This document shows positions 9,358 through 18,691 of a stretch of 64,000 nt of DNA, piece by piece; position 1 is the first letter of the stretch, and every line of letters starts with the position of its first letter. The notes beneath the pieces are model-generated. The model had not been told where the DNA came from, did not search any database, and worked only from the letters and a program-made list of their open reading frames with translations. The stretch is taken from positions 62,001 to 126,000 of the forward strand of contig JAJNDK010000010.1 of the NCBI GenBank assembly GCA_021156365.1, in the 5' to 3' direction. The DNA comes from Bacteroidota bacterium. GTDB lineage: Bacteria; Bacteroidota; Bacteroidia; B-17B0; Aurantibacillaceae. The position numbers and the translations under genes are program-made.

Positions 9358-9921
9358 ATGGCTAACACAGGCGACATCAATGTAGGATCAGTGATCCGTT
9401 ACAACGGAGAATTGGTAGTGATCACAGAATATCAACATCGTACACCGGGGAATTTAAGAGCATTCTACCAGGCAAAAATGCGCAACCTGAAAACAGGTAA
9501 ACAAACAGAGAACCGTTTCCGTTCGGGAGAAGAGGTAACCTTGGTACGTGTGGAATACAAAATGATGCAGTTCATTTACACCGAAGGTGAATTTATCGTT
9601 TTGATGGATAACGAAACCTATGAGCAGGTACATATCCCGGCTATAATGGTGGGTGAAGGCATCGAATTCCTGAAGGAAGGAATGGAAGTGAAAGTGACGT
9701 TTGAAGAAGACGATGCGATCCTGGCTGAGCCCCCTACTTTTGTTGAGCTTGAGATCACCTATGCCGAACCGGGCGTTGCGGGTAATACTGCTACGAACAC
9801 ATTGAAACCGGCGAAAGTGGAAACCGGCGCTGAGATCATGGTGCCTTTATTTATTACCGAAGGAGAAACGATCAAGATCGATACACGTACCCGTAGCTAC
9901 GTGGAGCGTGTGAAAAAATAA
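9358..9921 (+). CDS. efp: Elongation factor P (non-canonical tip loop)
   Basis: 187 residues with all three beta-barrel (KOW and OB) domains. 'GSVIRYNGELVVITEY' begins domain I and 'TRSYVERVKK' ends domain III. EF-P binds between the ribosomal P and E sites and helps form bonds at polyproline stretches. The domain I tip reads 'HRTPGNLRAF'. The residue aligned with Lys34 of E. coli (beta-lysylated) or Arg32 of Pseudomonas (rhamnosylated) is Asn32, with an Arg two positions later. I recall similar 'TPGNLRAF' tips in other Bacteroidota, so this is probably lineage-wide rather than damage. It follows accA and is closed by a terminator. Confidence 0.95.
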   Translation: MANTGDINVGSVIRYNGELVVITEYQHRTPGNLRAFYQAKMRNLKTGKQTENRFRSGEEVTLVRVEYKMMQFIYTEGEFIVLMDNETYEQVHIPAIMVGEGIEFLKEGMEVKVTFEEDDAILAEPPTFVELEITYAEPGVAGNTATNTLKPAKVETGAEIMVPLFITEGETIKIDTRTRSYVERVKK

Positions 9922-9938
9922 TTTTTATCAACCATTGG

Positions 9939-9979
9939 AAAACCCTGTATCCTGCATATATTGAAGGACAGGGTTTTTT
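9939..9979 (+). terminator. Rho-independent terminator after efp
   Basis: A 10-bp stem (9939-9948 with 9968-9977) ending in a run of T. The 19-base loop can extend the pairing a little. It lies 17 bases after the efp stop and separates accA-efp from the downstream carboxyltransferase gene. Confidence 0.75.
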
Positions 9980-10061
9980 GTTACTTTTACGAATAGCAGA
10001 TCATGATTTCTGTTGCAGCTAAACAAAACACCGGGAATAAAAAACCAGAAATACCAGGGAT

Positions 10062-11606
10062 ATGAACTCAAAAATAGAAGCACTTGACCAGAAAATAGCC
10101 GAAGCACAATTAGGCGGAGGACAAAAACGTATCGATGCACAGCACAAAAAAGGAAAGCTTACTGCACGCGAACGGATCCATTTTTTGATGGACGAGGGAA
10201 GCTTCGAAGAGATCGGGATGCTGGTAACACACCGAAGCAATGACTTTGGTTTGGAGAACGAAAAATACCCGGGAGATGGAGTAGTGACAGGTTACGGAAC
10301 CATTCACGGACGTTTGGTATATGTATTCTCACAGGACTTTACGGTATTCGGAGGTTCGCTCTCCGAAACACATGCAGAGAAGATCTGCAAGATCATGGAC
10401 CTCGCCATGAAGAACGGCGCACCGGTAATCGGTCTGAATGACAGTGGTGGAGCCCGTATCCAGGAAGGTGTTGTTTCACTCGGTGGGTATGCAGATATTT
10501 TTTACCGCAACACATTAGCTTCCGGAGTGATCCCGCAGCTTTCTGCTATCATGGGACCTTGTGCCGGCGGTGCGGTATATTCTCCTGCGATCACGGATTT
10601 TATTCTGATGGTAGAAAACACTTCGTACATGTTTGTAACAGGCCCGAACGTGGTGAAGACCGTAACACATGAGGAAGTTACTTCGGAAGAATTAGGCGGA
10701 GCGATGACACATGCAAGCAAAAGCGGTGTCACACATTTTGCCTGTGCCAATGAAATTGAATGTATCAATTATCTGAAACAATTGCTGAGCTATGTGCCAC
10801 AGAACTGTGAAGAAGATGCACCTTCCGCGCCTTATTCAACTCCTGCGTCCGAAAAACGCACACAGCTGAACGATATCATTCCCGAAAATGCAAACCAGCC
10901 GTATGATATGCGCGAGGTGATCAATGGAGTGATCGATGAGGATACGTTTTTTGAAGTGCACAAACATTATGCAGAGAATATTGTAGTGGGCTTTGCGCGT
11001 CTTGCGGGTAAAAGCATTGGTATCGTTGCTAATCAGCCTGCCGTGCTTGCCGGAGTACTGGATATCCATTCTTCAACCAAAGCAGCCCGTTTTGTACGTT
11101 TCTGCGATTGTTTCAATATTCCCTTGCTGGTGTTCGAAGATGTTCCGGGCTTTTTACCGGGCACCGACCAGGAGTGGAACGCAATTATTACCAACGGAGC
11201 GAAATTGTTGTATGCATTCAGTGAAGCAACTGTTCCGCGCATTACGGTTATTACCCGCAAGGCATACGGTGGCGCATACGATGTAATGAACAGCAAGCAC
11301 ATCGGTGCTGATATGAACTACGCATGGCCATCTGCAGAGATCGCTGTGATGGGCGCAAAAGGAGCTGCTGAAATTATCTTTAAAAATGAGATCGCCGCTG
11401 CCGCCGACAAAGACGGAAAGTGGAAAGAAAAAGAAGCGGAGTACCAAACGATGTTTGCCAATCCATACCGTGCTGCAGAACGCGGATTTATTGACGAGGT
11501 GATCAAGCCGGAGGATACCCGTGAGAAGCTGATCAAAGCCTTCAAAATGCTCGAGAACAAAGCGGTGAAATTGCCGAGAAAGAAACACGGGAATATTCCT
11601 TTGTAA
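10062..11606 (+). CDS. pccB: Acyl-CoA carboxylase carboxyltransferase beta subunit (propionyl-CoA carboxylase / methylmalonyl-CoA carboxytransferase type)
   Basis: 514 residues, complete for the PccB/MmdA family. The two crotonase-like halves are clear: '[14 protein letters not shown]' and '[13 protein letters not shown]' in the N-terminal half (biotin side), '[14 protein letters not shown]' and '[17 protein letters not shown]' in the C-terminal half (acyl-CoA side). It moves CO2 from carboxybiotin to propionyl-CoA, or the reverse; the usual substrate in this phylum is propionyl-CoA, but specificity cannot be read with certainty. The biotin carboxylase and carrier partners are not nearby. Its stop codon touches the stop of the convergent lipoprotein gene with no gap. 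Confidence 0.93.
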   Translation: MNSKIEALDQKIAEAQLGGGQKRIDAQHKKGKLTARERIHFLMDEGSFEEIGMLVTHRSNDFGLENEKYPGDGVVTGYGTIHGRLVYVFSQDFTVFGGSLSETHAEKICKIMDLAMKNGAPVIGLNDSGGARIQEGVVSLGGYADIFYRNTLASGVIPQLSAIMGPCAGGAVYSPAITDFILMVENTSYMFVTGPNVVKTVTHEEVTSEELGGAMTHASKSGVTHFACANEIECINYLKQLLSYVPQNCEEDAPSAPYSTPASEKRTQLNDIIPENANQPYDMREVINGVIDEDTFFEVHKHYAENIVVGFARLAGKSIGIVANQPAVLAGVLDIHSSTKAARFVRFCDCFNIPLLVFEDVPGFLPGTDQEWNAIITNGAKLLYAFSEATVPRITVITRKAYGGAYDVMNSKHIGADMNYAWPSAEIAVMGAKGAAEIIFKNEIAAAADKDGKWKEKEAEYQTMFANPYRAAERGFIDEVIKPEDTREKLIKAFKMLENKAVKLPRKKHGNIPL

Positions 11607-12455
11607 TTAAGGGATTACCATGTATCCGTTTTGAAGATTGTTCGTGTTGATGGCTGTGTATACCTGTGAATTGTAAATTCCACCGGTGCCATAATAGATT
11701 TGTGAGTACAAGGTCGTAGGATAAACCTGGTAGAAAATAGTATCTCCGGATTGAGGGAATGGAAGACGGTTATACGCTATGGCTACATTCGTTGCGCCAT
11801 AGATTCCCGGGCACCGAACATAGTCATAGTACTCGTAAGTGGCGGTATCGAGAGGGTTAATTTGATTCACTTTACTAAAGTAGATGCCAATATCCATATA
11901 ATGTCCCACGGCAAGCTGACTGGTTGTAACCGGGAAACTAAATCCCTGCTCAACCTGTCCATTTGTTCCCACACCTCCGTTTGTATAGAAAACTTGCGTG
12001 ACAGGGGAAGAGGAACCGATGGTTAAACTCCACGTTGGTGTTTGAGAAATTCGAAATTCACTGTTATTCCAGTTGCCTCCATGACCCGGAGTACCGGGAG
12101 TGTGTACAAATGGACCGACATAAATTTGTCTCCTGGAAACTCCGAACCCTGGCTTTGTAATAGCAACGGTATAAGTATTTGCAGGCAGGCCGTCTAAAAG
12201 AAAATACCCATTTGAATTACAATGGGTGCTATAACTGGTGCCTTCGAGGCTTACCATGATGGAAGCAGGTGAAGAGGTGATTGCCTCATCGTACATGTCA
12301 TACTGGCGCACGGTTCCGCTGATATAATAATCAACTGGTGTTACAGTCGCTGTACCAGGGTTTTGTGTAGACGCGGCGGCTTGCGAAGGCTGCTTTTCCT
12401 TTTTACAGGAGAAAAACAGGAGTGAAGCAAAAAATAGACAAACTGCGTATTTCAT
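11607..12455 (-). CDS. Lipoprotein with carboxypeptidase-regulatory-like (CNA-B/transthyretin fold) domain
   Basis: 282 residues from the ATG at 12455 (MKYAVCLFFASLLFFSC); an earlier ATG at 12503 would put 16 residues before the signal peptide. The lipobox Cys is followed by KKEKQPSQ. Residues about 50-110 resemble a carboxypeptidase-regulatory-like domain ('ISGTVRQYD', 'SNGYFLLDGLPANTYTVAITKPGFG'), a fold that often rigidifies surface proteins. The remainder is a beta-rich domain I do not recognise ('GTPGHGGNWNNSEFRIS', 'DTATYEYYDYVRCPGIYG'). It was probably placed in its lineage beside pccB by chance; it abuts that gene tail to tail and has its own promoter region. Confidence 0.7.
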   Translation of the reverse strand: MKYAVCLFFASLLFFSCKKEKQPSQAAASTQNPGTATVTPVDYYISGTVRQYDMYDEAITSSPASIMVSLEGTSYSTHCNSNGYFLLDGLPANTYTVAITKPGFGVSRRQIYVGPFVHTPGTPGHGGNWNNSEFRISQTPTWSLTIGSSSPVTQVFYTNGGVGTNGQVEQGFSFPVTTSQLAVGHYMDIGIYFSKVNQINPLDTATYEYYDYVRCPGIYGATNVAIAYNRLPFPQSGDTIFYQVYPTTLYSQIYYGTGGIYNSQVYTAINTNNLQNGYMVIP

Positions 12456-12540
12456 GGTGTGCGTAATATACAGGAAAGGTACATAATAATTCAATAATCT
12501 CAAAAAGAGGGGTTCATTCCCTCGGCCGGTATAATTTTCG

Positions 12541-12548
12541 TACTTTTG
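12541..12548 (+). promoter_or_regulatory. Bacteroidota -7 promoter box (TACTTTTG) for the ABC-F gene
   Basis: TACTTTTG matches TAnnTTTG fully, is followed by 'CAGCC' and lies 24 bases before the ATG at 12573, an ideal distance for a -7 box with a short leader. No clear -33 TTG is present. Confidence 0.55.
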
Positions 12549-12572
12549 CAGCCTTAAATTTCCAATTCTCTC

Positions 12573-14492
12573 ATGAACTTATTATCCGTAGAAAATCTCA
12601 GTAAAGGCTTTGGTGGTAAACAGCTTTTCAGAAAAATATCCTTTGGTCTTAATTATGGCGATAAGGTGGCCTTGCTGGCGAAGAATGGAAGCGGCAAAAC
12701 CACCATTCTCAATATCCTGAAAGGACTCGAGATCCCCGATGAAGGGAATGTGGTTTTCAAAAAAGATATAAAAGTGGGTTTCCTCGAACAGGAGCCTAAG
12801 CTGCAGGGTGGCAATACCATTATTGAAGTATTGCTGAGTGCAGAGAACCCGATCTCCAAAGCGCTAAAAGATTATGAAGAAGCGTTGAAAGCACACGAAA
12901 CAGATCCGATGAATGAGAAGAATGCGGATCGCCTCGATGCAGCAACAACCCAAATGACCTTACTGAATGCCTGGGATGCAGAAGTGCGGATGCAGACCAT
13001 TGCCGGAAAATTAGGACTGACCAATTTCGACCAGGAAATAAAAACCCTGAGCGGTGGTCAGCGTAAACGACTGGCGCTTGCCTGCCTGTTGCTGAACGAG
13101 CCGGATCTATTGGTACTGGATGAGCCGACCAATCACCTCGATATTGAAATGATCGAGTGGCTGGAGCATCACCTTTCTACAGCAGTGAAAAGCCTGTTGC
13201 TGGTAACCCACGACAGGTATTTTATGGATGAAATCTGCAACCAGATCGTTGAGATCGATAACCAGCAACTGTATCACTACAAAGGAAATTACCAGTATTA
13301 TATCGAGAAGAAAGCAGAGCGGATGATGAGTGAAGCTTCTGAAGTGGATAAAGCACGTAACCTGTATCGCAAAGAGCTGGAGTGGATGCGCAGGATGCCG
13401 AAAGCACGTGGTACCAAAGCGAAATCTCGGATCACTTCTTTTTACGAAACGGAAGAAAAAGCGAAACGAAAAGTAGAAACAAAAAAGATCGACCTGAGTG
13501 TGAAGATGGCGCGTCTGGGTTCGAAGATTCTTGAGCTGATCAAGATCTCCAAATCCTATGGCGATAAACACCTCCTGAACCCTTTCTCTTACACATTTAA
13601 AAACGGTGATAAGATCGGTTTGGTTGGAAAGAACGGAAGCGGGAAAACAACTTTACTGAATATTATTTTAGGAACCGAACCTGCTGACACCGGCAAGATC
13701 CAGACCGGTGAAACGGTTGTGTTCGGATATTATTCGCAGATGGGCATGAACATCCCGGACGATAAACGTGTGATCGAGATCGTAAAGGATTTTGGCGAAT
13801 ACATTCCTTTGGCAAACGGAACGACTATGAGCGCTTCACAATTGCTGACACGTTTTAATTTCCCGCCGGATGTGCAGTTTGGCTATGCATCTAAATTAAG
13901 CGGCGGAGAAAAACGTCGTTTGTACCTGATGACCATCCTGATGAAGAACCCGAATTTCCTGATCCTCGATGAGCCAACGAATGACCTCGATATTGAAACG
14001 CTGCAAACACTCGAAGACTTTTTGGTGGACTTCGGAGGCTGTGTATTGATCGTCTCCCACGACCGTTATTTTCTCGATAAGATCATTACTCAGGTCTTCG
14101 CTTTTCAGGGAGACGGGACCATGAAAGATTTCCCCGGCAATTATACGGAGTATCGTAACTGGCAGGACGAGCAGGAAGAACTAAAACGTGAACAGGCGAA
14201 ACTGCCTGCTAAAAAAGTGGAAGAGAAACCGGTTGTTACTGAACAGATTGCTCCTGATCCGGCCAAACAAACAAAAAAGCTCAGCTACAAAGAGCAACGT
14301 GAAGTAGAGGAATTGGAAAAGGAAATTGCTGGTCTTGAAGAAGAGCGAAAAGCAATAAGCGAAGAGCTTTCAACCGGTACTCTTGATCATAAAGAATTAC
14401 TGGACAAAGGACTCAAGCTGCAGCAGATCGAAGAAGCCCTGGACACTAAGTCCACCCGCTGGCTGGAGCTGCAGGAAAAGATGGAAGCCTGA
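12573..14492 (+). CDS. ABC-F family ATPase (Uup-like)
   Basis: 639 residues with two ABC ATPase cassettes and no membrane domain, the ABC-F layout. First cassette: Walker A 'AKNGSGKTT' near residue 38, signature 'LSGGQRKRLA' near 158, Walker B 'LVLDEPTNHLD'. Then the ABC-F linker helices ('ERMMSEASEVDKARNLYRKE'). Second cassette: Walker A 'GKNGSGKTT' near 350, 'LSGGEKRRL' near 442, 'LILDEPTNDLD'. Residues about 555-639 form a Lys/Glu-rich coiled coil, as in Uup. ABC-F proteins act on ribosomes or nucleic acid rather than transport. The short linker and C-terminal coiled coil favour Uup over an antibiotic-resistance type. The rhomboid gene follows 15 bases later. Confidence 0.92.
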   Translation: MNLLSVENLSKGFGGKQLFRKISFGLNYGDKVALLAKNGSGKTTILNILKGLEIPDEGNVVFKKDIKVGFLEQEPKLQGGNTIIEVLLSAENPISKALKDYEEALKAHETDPMNEKNADRLDAATTQMTLLNAWDAEVRMQTIAGKLGLTNFDQEIKTLSGGQRKRLALACLLLNEPDLLVLDEPTNHLDIEMIEWLEHHLSTAVKSLLLVTHDRYFMDEICNQIVEIDNQQLYHYKGNYQYYIEKKAERMMSEASEVDKARNLYRKELEWMRRMPKARGTKAKSRITSFYETEEKAKRKVETKKIDLSVKMARLGSKILELIKISKSYGDKHLLNPFSYTFKNGDKIGLVGKNGSGKTTLLNIILGTEPADTGKIQTGETVVFGYYSQMGMNIPDDKRVIEIVKDFGEYIPLANGTTMSASQLLTRFNFPPDVQFGYASKLSGGEKRRLYLMTILMKNPNFLILDEPTNDLDIETLQTLEDFLVDFGGCVLIVSHDRYFLDKIITQVFAFQGDGTMKDFPGNYTEYRNWQDEQEELKREQAKLPAKKVEEKPVVTEQIAPDPAKQTKKLSYKEQREVEELEKEIAGLEEERKAISEELSTGTLDHKELLDKGLKLQQIEEALDTKSTRWLELQEKMEA

Positions 14493-14507
14493 TTTAATTA
14501 CCCATAA

Positions 14508-15974
14508 ATGACCGCACCCGGCTTTAAAATGGAAGATAAAACTGTATTTATATTCAATGATCTCTCACCGGAAACGTATTATTTCCTGGCATACGAATCG
14601 GCAAGACAACTGCAATTGCATCTGGTGAAAGCAGAAAAGGGAAAATCGTTGAACTATGTCTTCGATCACGGACTAGTATCCGAAAAGAAGCTTGTTATTG
14701 TAGTTGAATCCGACAAATTGATTTTTACGGTAAGGAACGTACCGGAACCTGAGACCCGGGTGTATGCAGAGGAATATGCTGACATGATCCTTTCTACCAT
14801 AGAACGTATCAGGAAAGAACTAAGTATAGAGCAGATTGAACAGAGTATAAAAAAAATGAACGATACCCTGTTTGCGGAAAGCAATGAATTTATGATCGGC
14901 GGAGAGGGCGAACAAAAATGGTACAGGCGTTTCGCTTCGGGTCTTTTGCCAAAGCAGGGCTATTTTGTGACGCCGATTCTTGCCGGGATCAATCTATTGG
15001 TGTTTGTACTAATGGTGCTGACGGGAGTAAATTTCTTTTCACCGGGAAATGAAGCATTGGTGACCTGGGGCGGAAATTTCAGACCGCTCACATTGGGTGG
15101 TGAATGGTGGCGCATTATCACCTCCAATTATCTTCATATTGGTATTATACATCTTGTATTTAATATGTACGCCCTTATCTATATTGGCGGGCAACTGGAA
15201 CCACTTGTTGGGAAGCTTCGGTTTTTTATCGTATACCTTGTTACCGGTGTGTGCAGCAGTCTGGCCAGCTTGTGGTGGAACGATAATGTGATCAGCGCGG
15301 GAGCTTCCGGAGCTATTTTTGGCACTTATGGTTTTTTTATTGCATTGCTGGCAGGCAATTATATGGGAAGAGATATCAGGAAAGAGCTCATGACCAATAT
15401 GCTTGTATTTGTCGGTTTCAATCTTTTAATTGGAGTGCAGGCCGGCTTTGATAATGCAGGGCATGTGGGCGGTGTGCTCAGTGGTTTCCTGCTTGGCTTC
15501 GTGTATCTTCCGGGGCTAAGGAAACCGGCTAAGCAGAAAGCGACCAACCTCGCAATTGTCGGATCACTTGTGCTGATGCTCGGAGCTACTCTCTTTGTAT
15601 TCCGGATCACTCCTAATGACATAGGCATGTATGAGAAAAGAATGGAAGCGTTCTCTGCGATGGAGGAAAAAGCTTTAGTGATCTTTTCGCTTCCTGAGAC
15701 GACACCGGACAGCACTTACCTGCGCATCATTAACCAGGAAGGGATGGATAACTGGAAAAAATGCAGGACGCTTATTGAAGAAGTGGACAAGCTCGATCTG
15801 CCTTCCTCCATTCACGAACGAAATACAAGGCTGAAGGATTATTGCGATCTGCGCCTTGAGTCCTACGGACTGATCAGTCTTGCCATAAAAAATCAATCGC
15901 AGGAATATGATGAGGAGATAAAATCCGCTAATCTCCGTATAGATGCAGTTTTAAAGAATCTGAACGGGGAGTAG
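14508..15974 (+). CDS. Rhomboid family intramembrane serine protease with extra N- and C-terminal domains
   Basis: 488 residues. The rhomboid core (about 155-345) has 'GEWWRIITSNYLHIGIIHLVFNM' divided over TM2, the catalytic serine in 'GASGAIFG' (Ser267) and the catalytic histidine in 'GHVGG' (His319). Both residues are present, so it should be active, cutting substrates within the membrane. Residues 1-140 form a soluble alpha/beta domain without a family I recognise. The C-terminal 120 residues after the last membrane segment are a soluble helical tail ('MEAFSAMEEKALVIF'). It lies 15 bases after the ABC-F gene and is probably cotranscribed. A start at Met8 (MEDKTVF) is possible. Confidence 0.88.
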   Translation: MTAPGFKMEDKTVFIFNDLSPETYYFLAYESARQLQLHLVKAEKGKSLNYVFDHGLVSEKKLVIVVESDKLIFTVRNVPEPETRVYAEEYADMILSTIERIRKELSIEQIEQSIKKMNDTLFAESNEFMIGGEGEQKWYRRFASGLLPKQGYFVTPILAGINLLVFVLMVLTGVNFFSPGNEALVTWGGNFRPLTLGGEWWRIITSNYLHIGIIHLVFNMYALIYIGGQLEPLVGKLRFFIVYLVTGVCSSLASLWWNDNVISAGASGAIFGTYGFFIALLAGNYMGRDIRKELMTNMLVFVGFNLLIGVQAGFDNAGHVGGVLSGFLLGFVYLPGLRKPAKQKATNLAIVGSLVLMLGATLFVFRITPNDIGMYEKRMEAFSAMEEKALVIFSLPETTPDSTYLRIINQEGMDNWKKCRTLIEEVDKLDLPSSIHERNTRLKDYCDLRLESYGLISLAIKNQSQEYDEEIKSANLRIDAVLKNLNGE

Positions 15975-16009
15975 CAGATATAGACCTGATTCTTTTATTA
16001 CCCGCTTCT

Positions 16010-18538
16010 TTACTTCGTTACAATCACCTTCTTTGTTTTCACCATTCCATTTGAAGAAACACTTACAAAATAAGTTCCGTTCTCCAGTGTTGAAATATCG
16101 ATCTTAGTATCCGATCCCAGGGCTTGTTTAAGCACTGTTTTACCGAGAATATCTTTTATTTCAATACTGGCATTTTTTAAGGCATCGGATTTCATCGAAA
16201 TGCACAGTTCGTTGCCGGCAGGATTCGGATATACAACAAGATCGTTTGCAGCTGTATTTTCAAATTCCGGAATGCCTATCGGGTTGAGTGTTCCCATTTT
16301 CATCCCGTTCCCGAAACTGCTCACCCATACTTCATTTGTATTATAGGGGTTGAAGAATACACGCTCTGGTTGCTGGAAGGGATAGCTTTGTACCTGTGTG
16401 AATGTCGGTGTTGAAGTATTCATGTTATTGGAAATCCACAGGCCCTGCACTTCTGTTGTCATATAAACCTGGTTCGGATTATTCGGATTAAATGTACAGG
16501 ATGTTACACGATCCATTGCAGCTGTATTGGAAAGCCTTGTCCAGCTTATTCCACGATTCGTTGTTTTATACAAACCGCCTGTTCCATTCGGAGGACCGCC
16601 CCATCCGCTGAATACTCCAACGTACCAGGTATTTTGTGTAACATCATTCGGATCGATCACAATATCTTTTGTCCAGTAGTACATACCCGGATCGGATACA
16701 TCGGTCCAACTTCCAGCCCCGGCCGGATCGTAGATAAACGTTCCCGAACAGTTTTGGAAAGTCCCTCCGGCGTTTCTTCTTCCGGAATATGTACAAACCA
16801 TTTTTCCATCGTTTAATACGACAATGCTGGCAGGATGTTTTTGTGTCCGCGGAGGATCAGTCAGCAAAGTCCAGGTAGAAGTGGTAAGGTTCTGTAGATC
16901 ATTGGTCACATAAATGCCACCCACACCAGCCCCTCCGTTGTAATGGATTACACTTGCATAAGCACGGTTCGGATTGTTCGGATCGAGTGCGATCCAAAAA
17001 ACGGGATGATTGAACAAATGCAGGAGCTGCCAGGTTTGTCCGTTATTGGTGGAATAAATGATCTTTCCCTGCGGATCATTTGCATCCAATTGTGCATCCT
17101 GCAGGCGCGTACTTTGATACATATCGTGAATGTTGGAAGTAGCGGCAAACAAAGTTCCGTTGGTCGGATGTTCTGTCAGCCGGTACATGGAGTTGGCCGA
17201 ATGCCCTGTGTAATTAAAAGACCATGAATTACCTGCATCCGTACTGCGTACTCCTTTTATATCTGAAAAGCAGGAGAACATGTTGGAGGAGTCTACCCAA
17301 CAGATCTGCCAGCAGGTAGTGTTTTCGATCCCGACACTTTGATAACTTTGAGCAGGAGGTGTATTTGATCCTGCAGGATGTTGATCCGCAGTGTTCACAT
17401 AAGCTTGTTGCCAGCTTGTTCCGCCATTACTTGTTTTATGCACGAATCCGAAATCGCCGAAGATCACCCGGTTTGCGTCGTTTGGGGCAATAGCCAAAGC
17501 AAAAGGACATTCACCGTAGCTCCATGGGCGATCGCCACCTTGTCCGCTCCACCCGGTGGAAATATTCTGGTTGCCTGTTGAGTTGAATGTATTGTTCCAG
17601 TTACTTCCGGCATTGGTAGTTTTAAAAATAGTGGGCACGCTGTTGTCATTGCTTCCGGCGAGATAAACCGTATTGATATCATTCGTAGCCATACCTACGA
17701 ACATGGGAAAATCACTAGACAGATTAATGCCTGTTAATTTGGGTGTCCAGTTGCCGCTTCCATAATCTACAGAGTATACACCTTTCGCAAAATCCCAATA
17801 ATCGGATCCTACTAATCCTGGGTACACATCACCCACGTCCCCGGTGATACAAAAGAAACGCGTTATGCCTCCCGATTTGGCGCCGGCGAATGAGGAGATC
17901 CGCTCAGTGGAAGGGATACCGGTAATTGTTACATTGTTCCAGCTGGTACCTGCATTGGTGGAAACAAATACACCGTCCGAAGTCCCGATATAAATGTTGC
18001 TGCCGTCAAAGAACACACCTCCTACCAATACATCTCCTGAACCACTCATGTCTGTATACACATTGGTAAATGAGTTACCTCCGTTATCCGAATAATAAAT
18101 ACTTCCGTAGTAAGAAATGATCACACGGTTGGGATTGGTATAATCAGCGTCGATCGTATAGGTTTCTTCGGAATTGTCGGGGTTGCCGTTCAGTACATTC
18201 CAGGTGAGACCGTTGTCTGTGCTTTTCATCGGTCGTACCATATCCTGGGCGTAGCTGATGGTATATAACAAACCGGGAGTGGAAGTGTAACAAACCTTCG
18301 AATTATGTCCTCCGATGACCTGGGTGAAATGCACCTGGTCGTATGAGTTACCATAATCCTCCGTGTGAAAGAGCTCGCCCATATCGCAAGCGACATAATA
18401 TTCATTATTATCAGCAGGATTGATGGACAGTGCAAACAAAGCTCCGCCTCCTCCGATACCCCTTGATGAGAACGAAGAGGGCTGTGCGAAAGTTGAACCG
18501 GCAAATGCAAGAAGTGAAAATGTAAGGATCTTTTTCAT
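16010..18538 (-). CDS. Secreted BNR/VPS10-like beta-propeller protein with T9SS type A sorting domain
   Basis: 842 residues from the ATG at 18538 (signal peptide MKKILTFSLLAFAGSTFAQ). It has many BNR/Asp-box-like turns ('STDNGLTWN', 'SDNGGNSF', 'STNAGTSWN', 'TTNAGSNWN', 'TSNGGTSWQ', 'TTNRGISWT'), as in sortilin VPS10, GH74 and sialidase-like propellers. They span residues about 50-740, suggesting one or two propellers. Residues about 765-842 are a type A sorting domain ('VVYPNPAGNELCISM' and the C-terminal 'TKKVIVTK'). I cannot assign an enzymatic activity: catalytic acids of GH74 are not identifiable by eye. It is a stand-alone minus-strand gene facing the rhomboid gene tail to tail. Confidence 0.82.
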   Translation of the reverse strand: MKKILTFSLLAFAGSTFAQPSSFSSRGIGGGGALFALSINPADNNEYYVACDMGELFHTEDYGNSYDQVHFTQVIGGHNSKVCYTSTPGLLYTISYAQDMVRPMKSTDNGLTWNVLNGNPDNSEETYTIDADYTNPNRVIISYYGSIYYSDNGGNSFTNVYTDMSGSGDVLVGGVFFDGSNIYIGTSDGVFVSTNAGTSWNNVTITGIPSTERISSFAGAKSGGITRFFCITGDVGDVYPGLVGSDYWDFAKGVYSVDYGSGNWTPKLTGINLSSDFPMFVGMATNDINTVYLAGSNDNSVPTIFKTTNAGSNWNNTFNSTGNQNISTGWSGQGGDRPWSYGECPFALAIAPNDANRVIFGDFGFVHKTSNGGTSWQQAYVNTADQHPAGSNTPPAQSYQSVGIENTTCWQICWVDSSNMFSCFSDIKGVRSTDAGNSWSFNYTGHSANSMYRLTEHPTNGTLFAATSNIHDMYQSTRLQDAQLDANDPQGKIIYSTNNGQTWQLLHLFNHPVFWIALDPNNPNRAYASVIHYNGGAGVGGIYVTNDLQNLTTSTWTLLTDPPRTQKHPASIVVLNDGKMVCTYSGRRNAGGTFQNCSGTFIYDPAGAGSWTDVSDPGMYYWTKDIVIDPNDVTQNTWYVGVFSGWGGPPNGTGGLYKTTNRGISWTRLSNTAAMDRVTSCTFNPNNPNQVYMTTEVQGLWISNNMNTSTPTFTQVQSYPFQQPERVFFNPYNTNEVWVSSFGNGMKMGTLNPIGIPEFENTAANDLVVYPNPAGNELCISMKSDALKNASIEIKDILGKTVLKQALGSDTKIDISTLENGTYFVSVSSNGMVKTKKVIVTK

Positions 18539-18691
18539 ATACATGGGGTTTTGATACCGCTAAAGCTATAGGAAAAAGTACTTGAAACAAATTGTATTTA
18601 GTTAAAGTGAACTCTTTTTGATTTTAAGATTCTAAATGCATTTAAAGATGAAAAATTAGAATTAAATTAGTGACGTAATTTTCTTCCGGCT

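Noticed and set aside
12573-14492. Antibiotic-resistance type ABC-F protein
   Set aside because: The short interdomain linker and C-terminal coiled coil fit the Uup group, and no resistance context is present.
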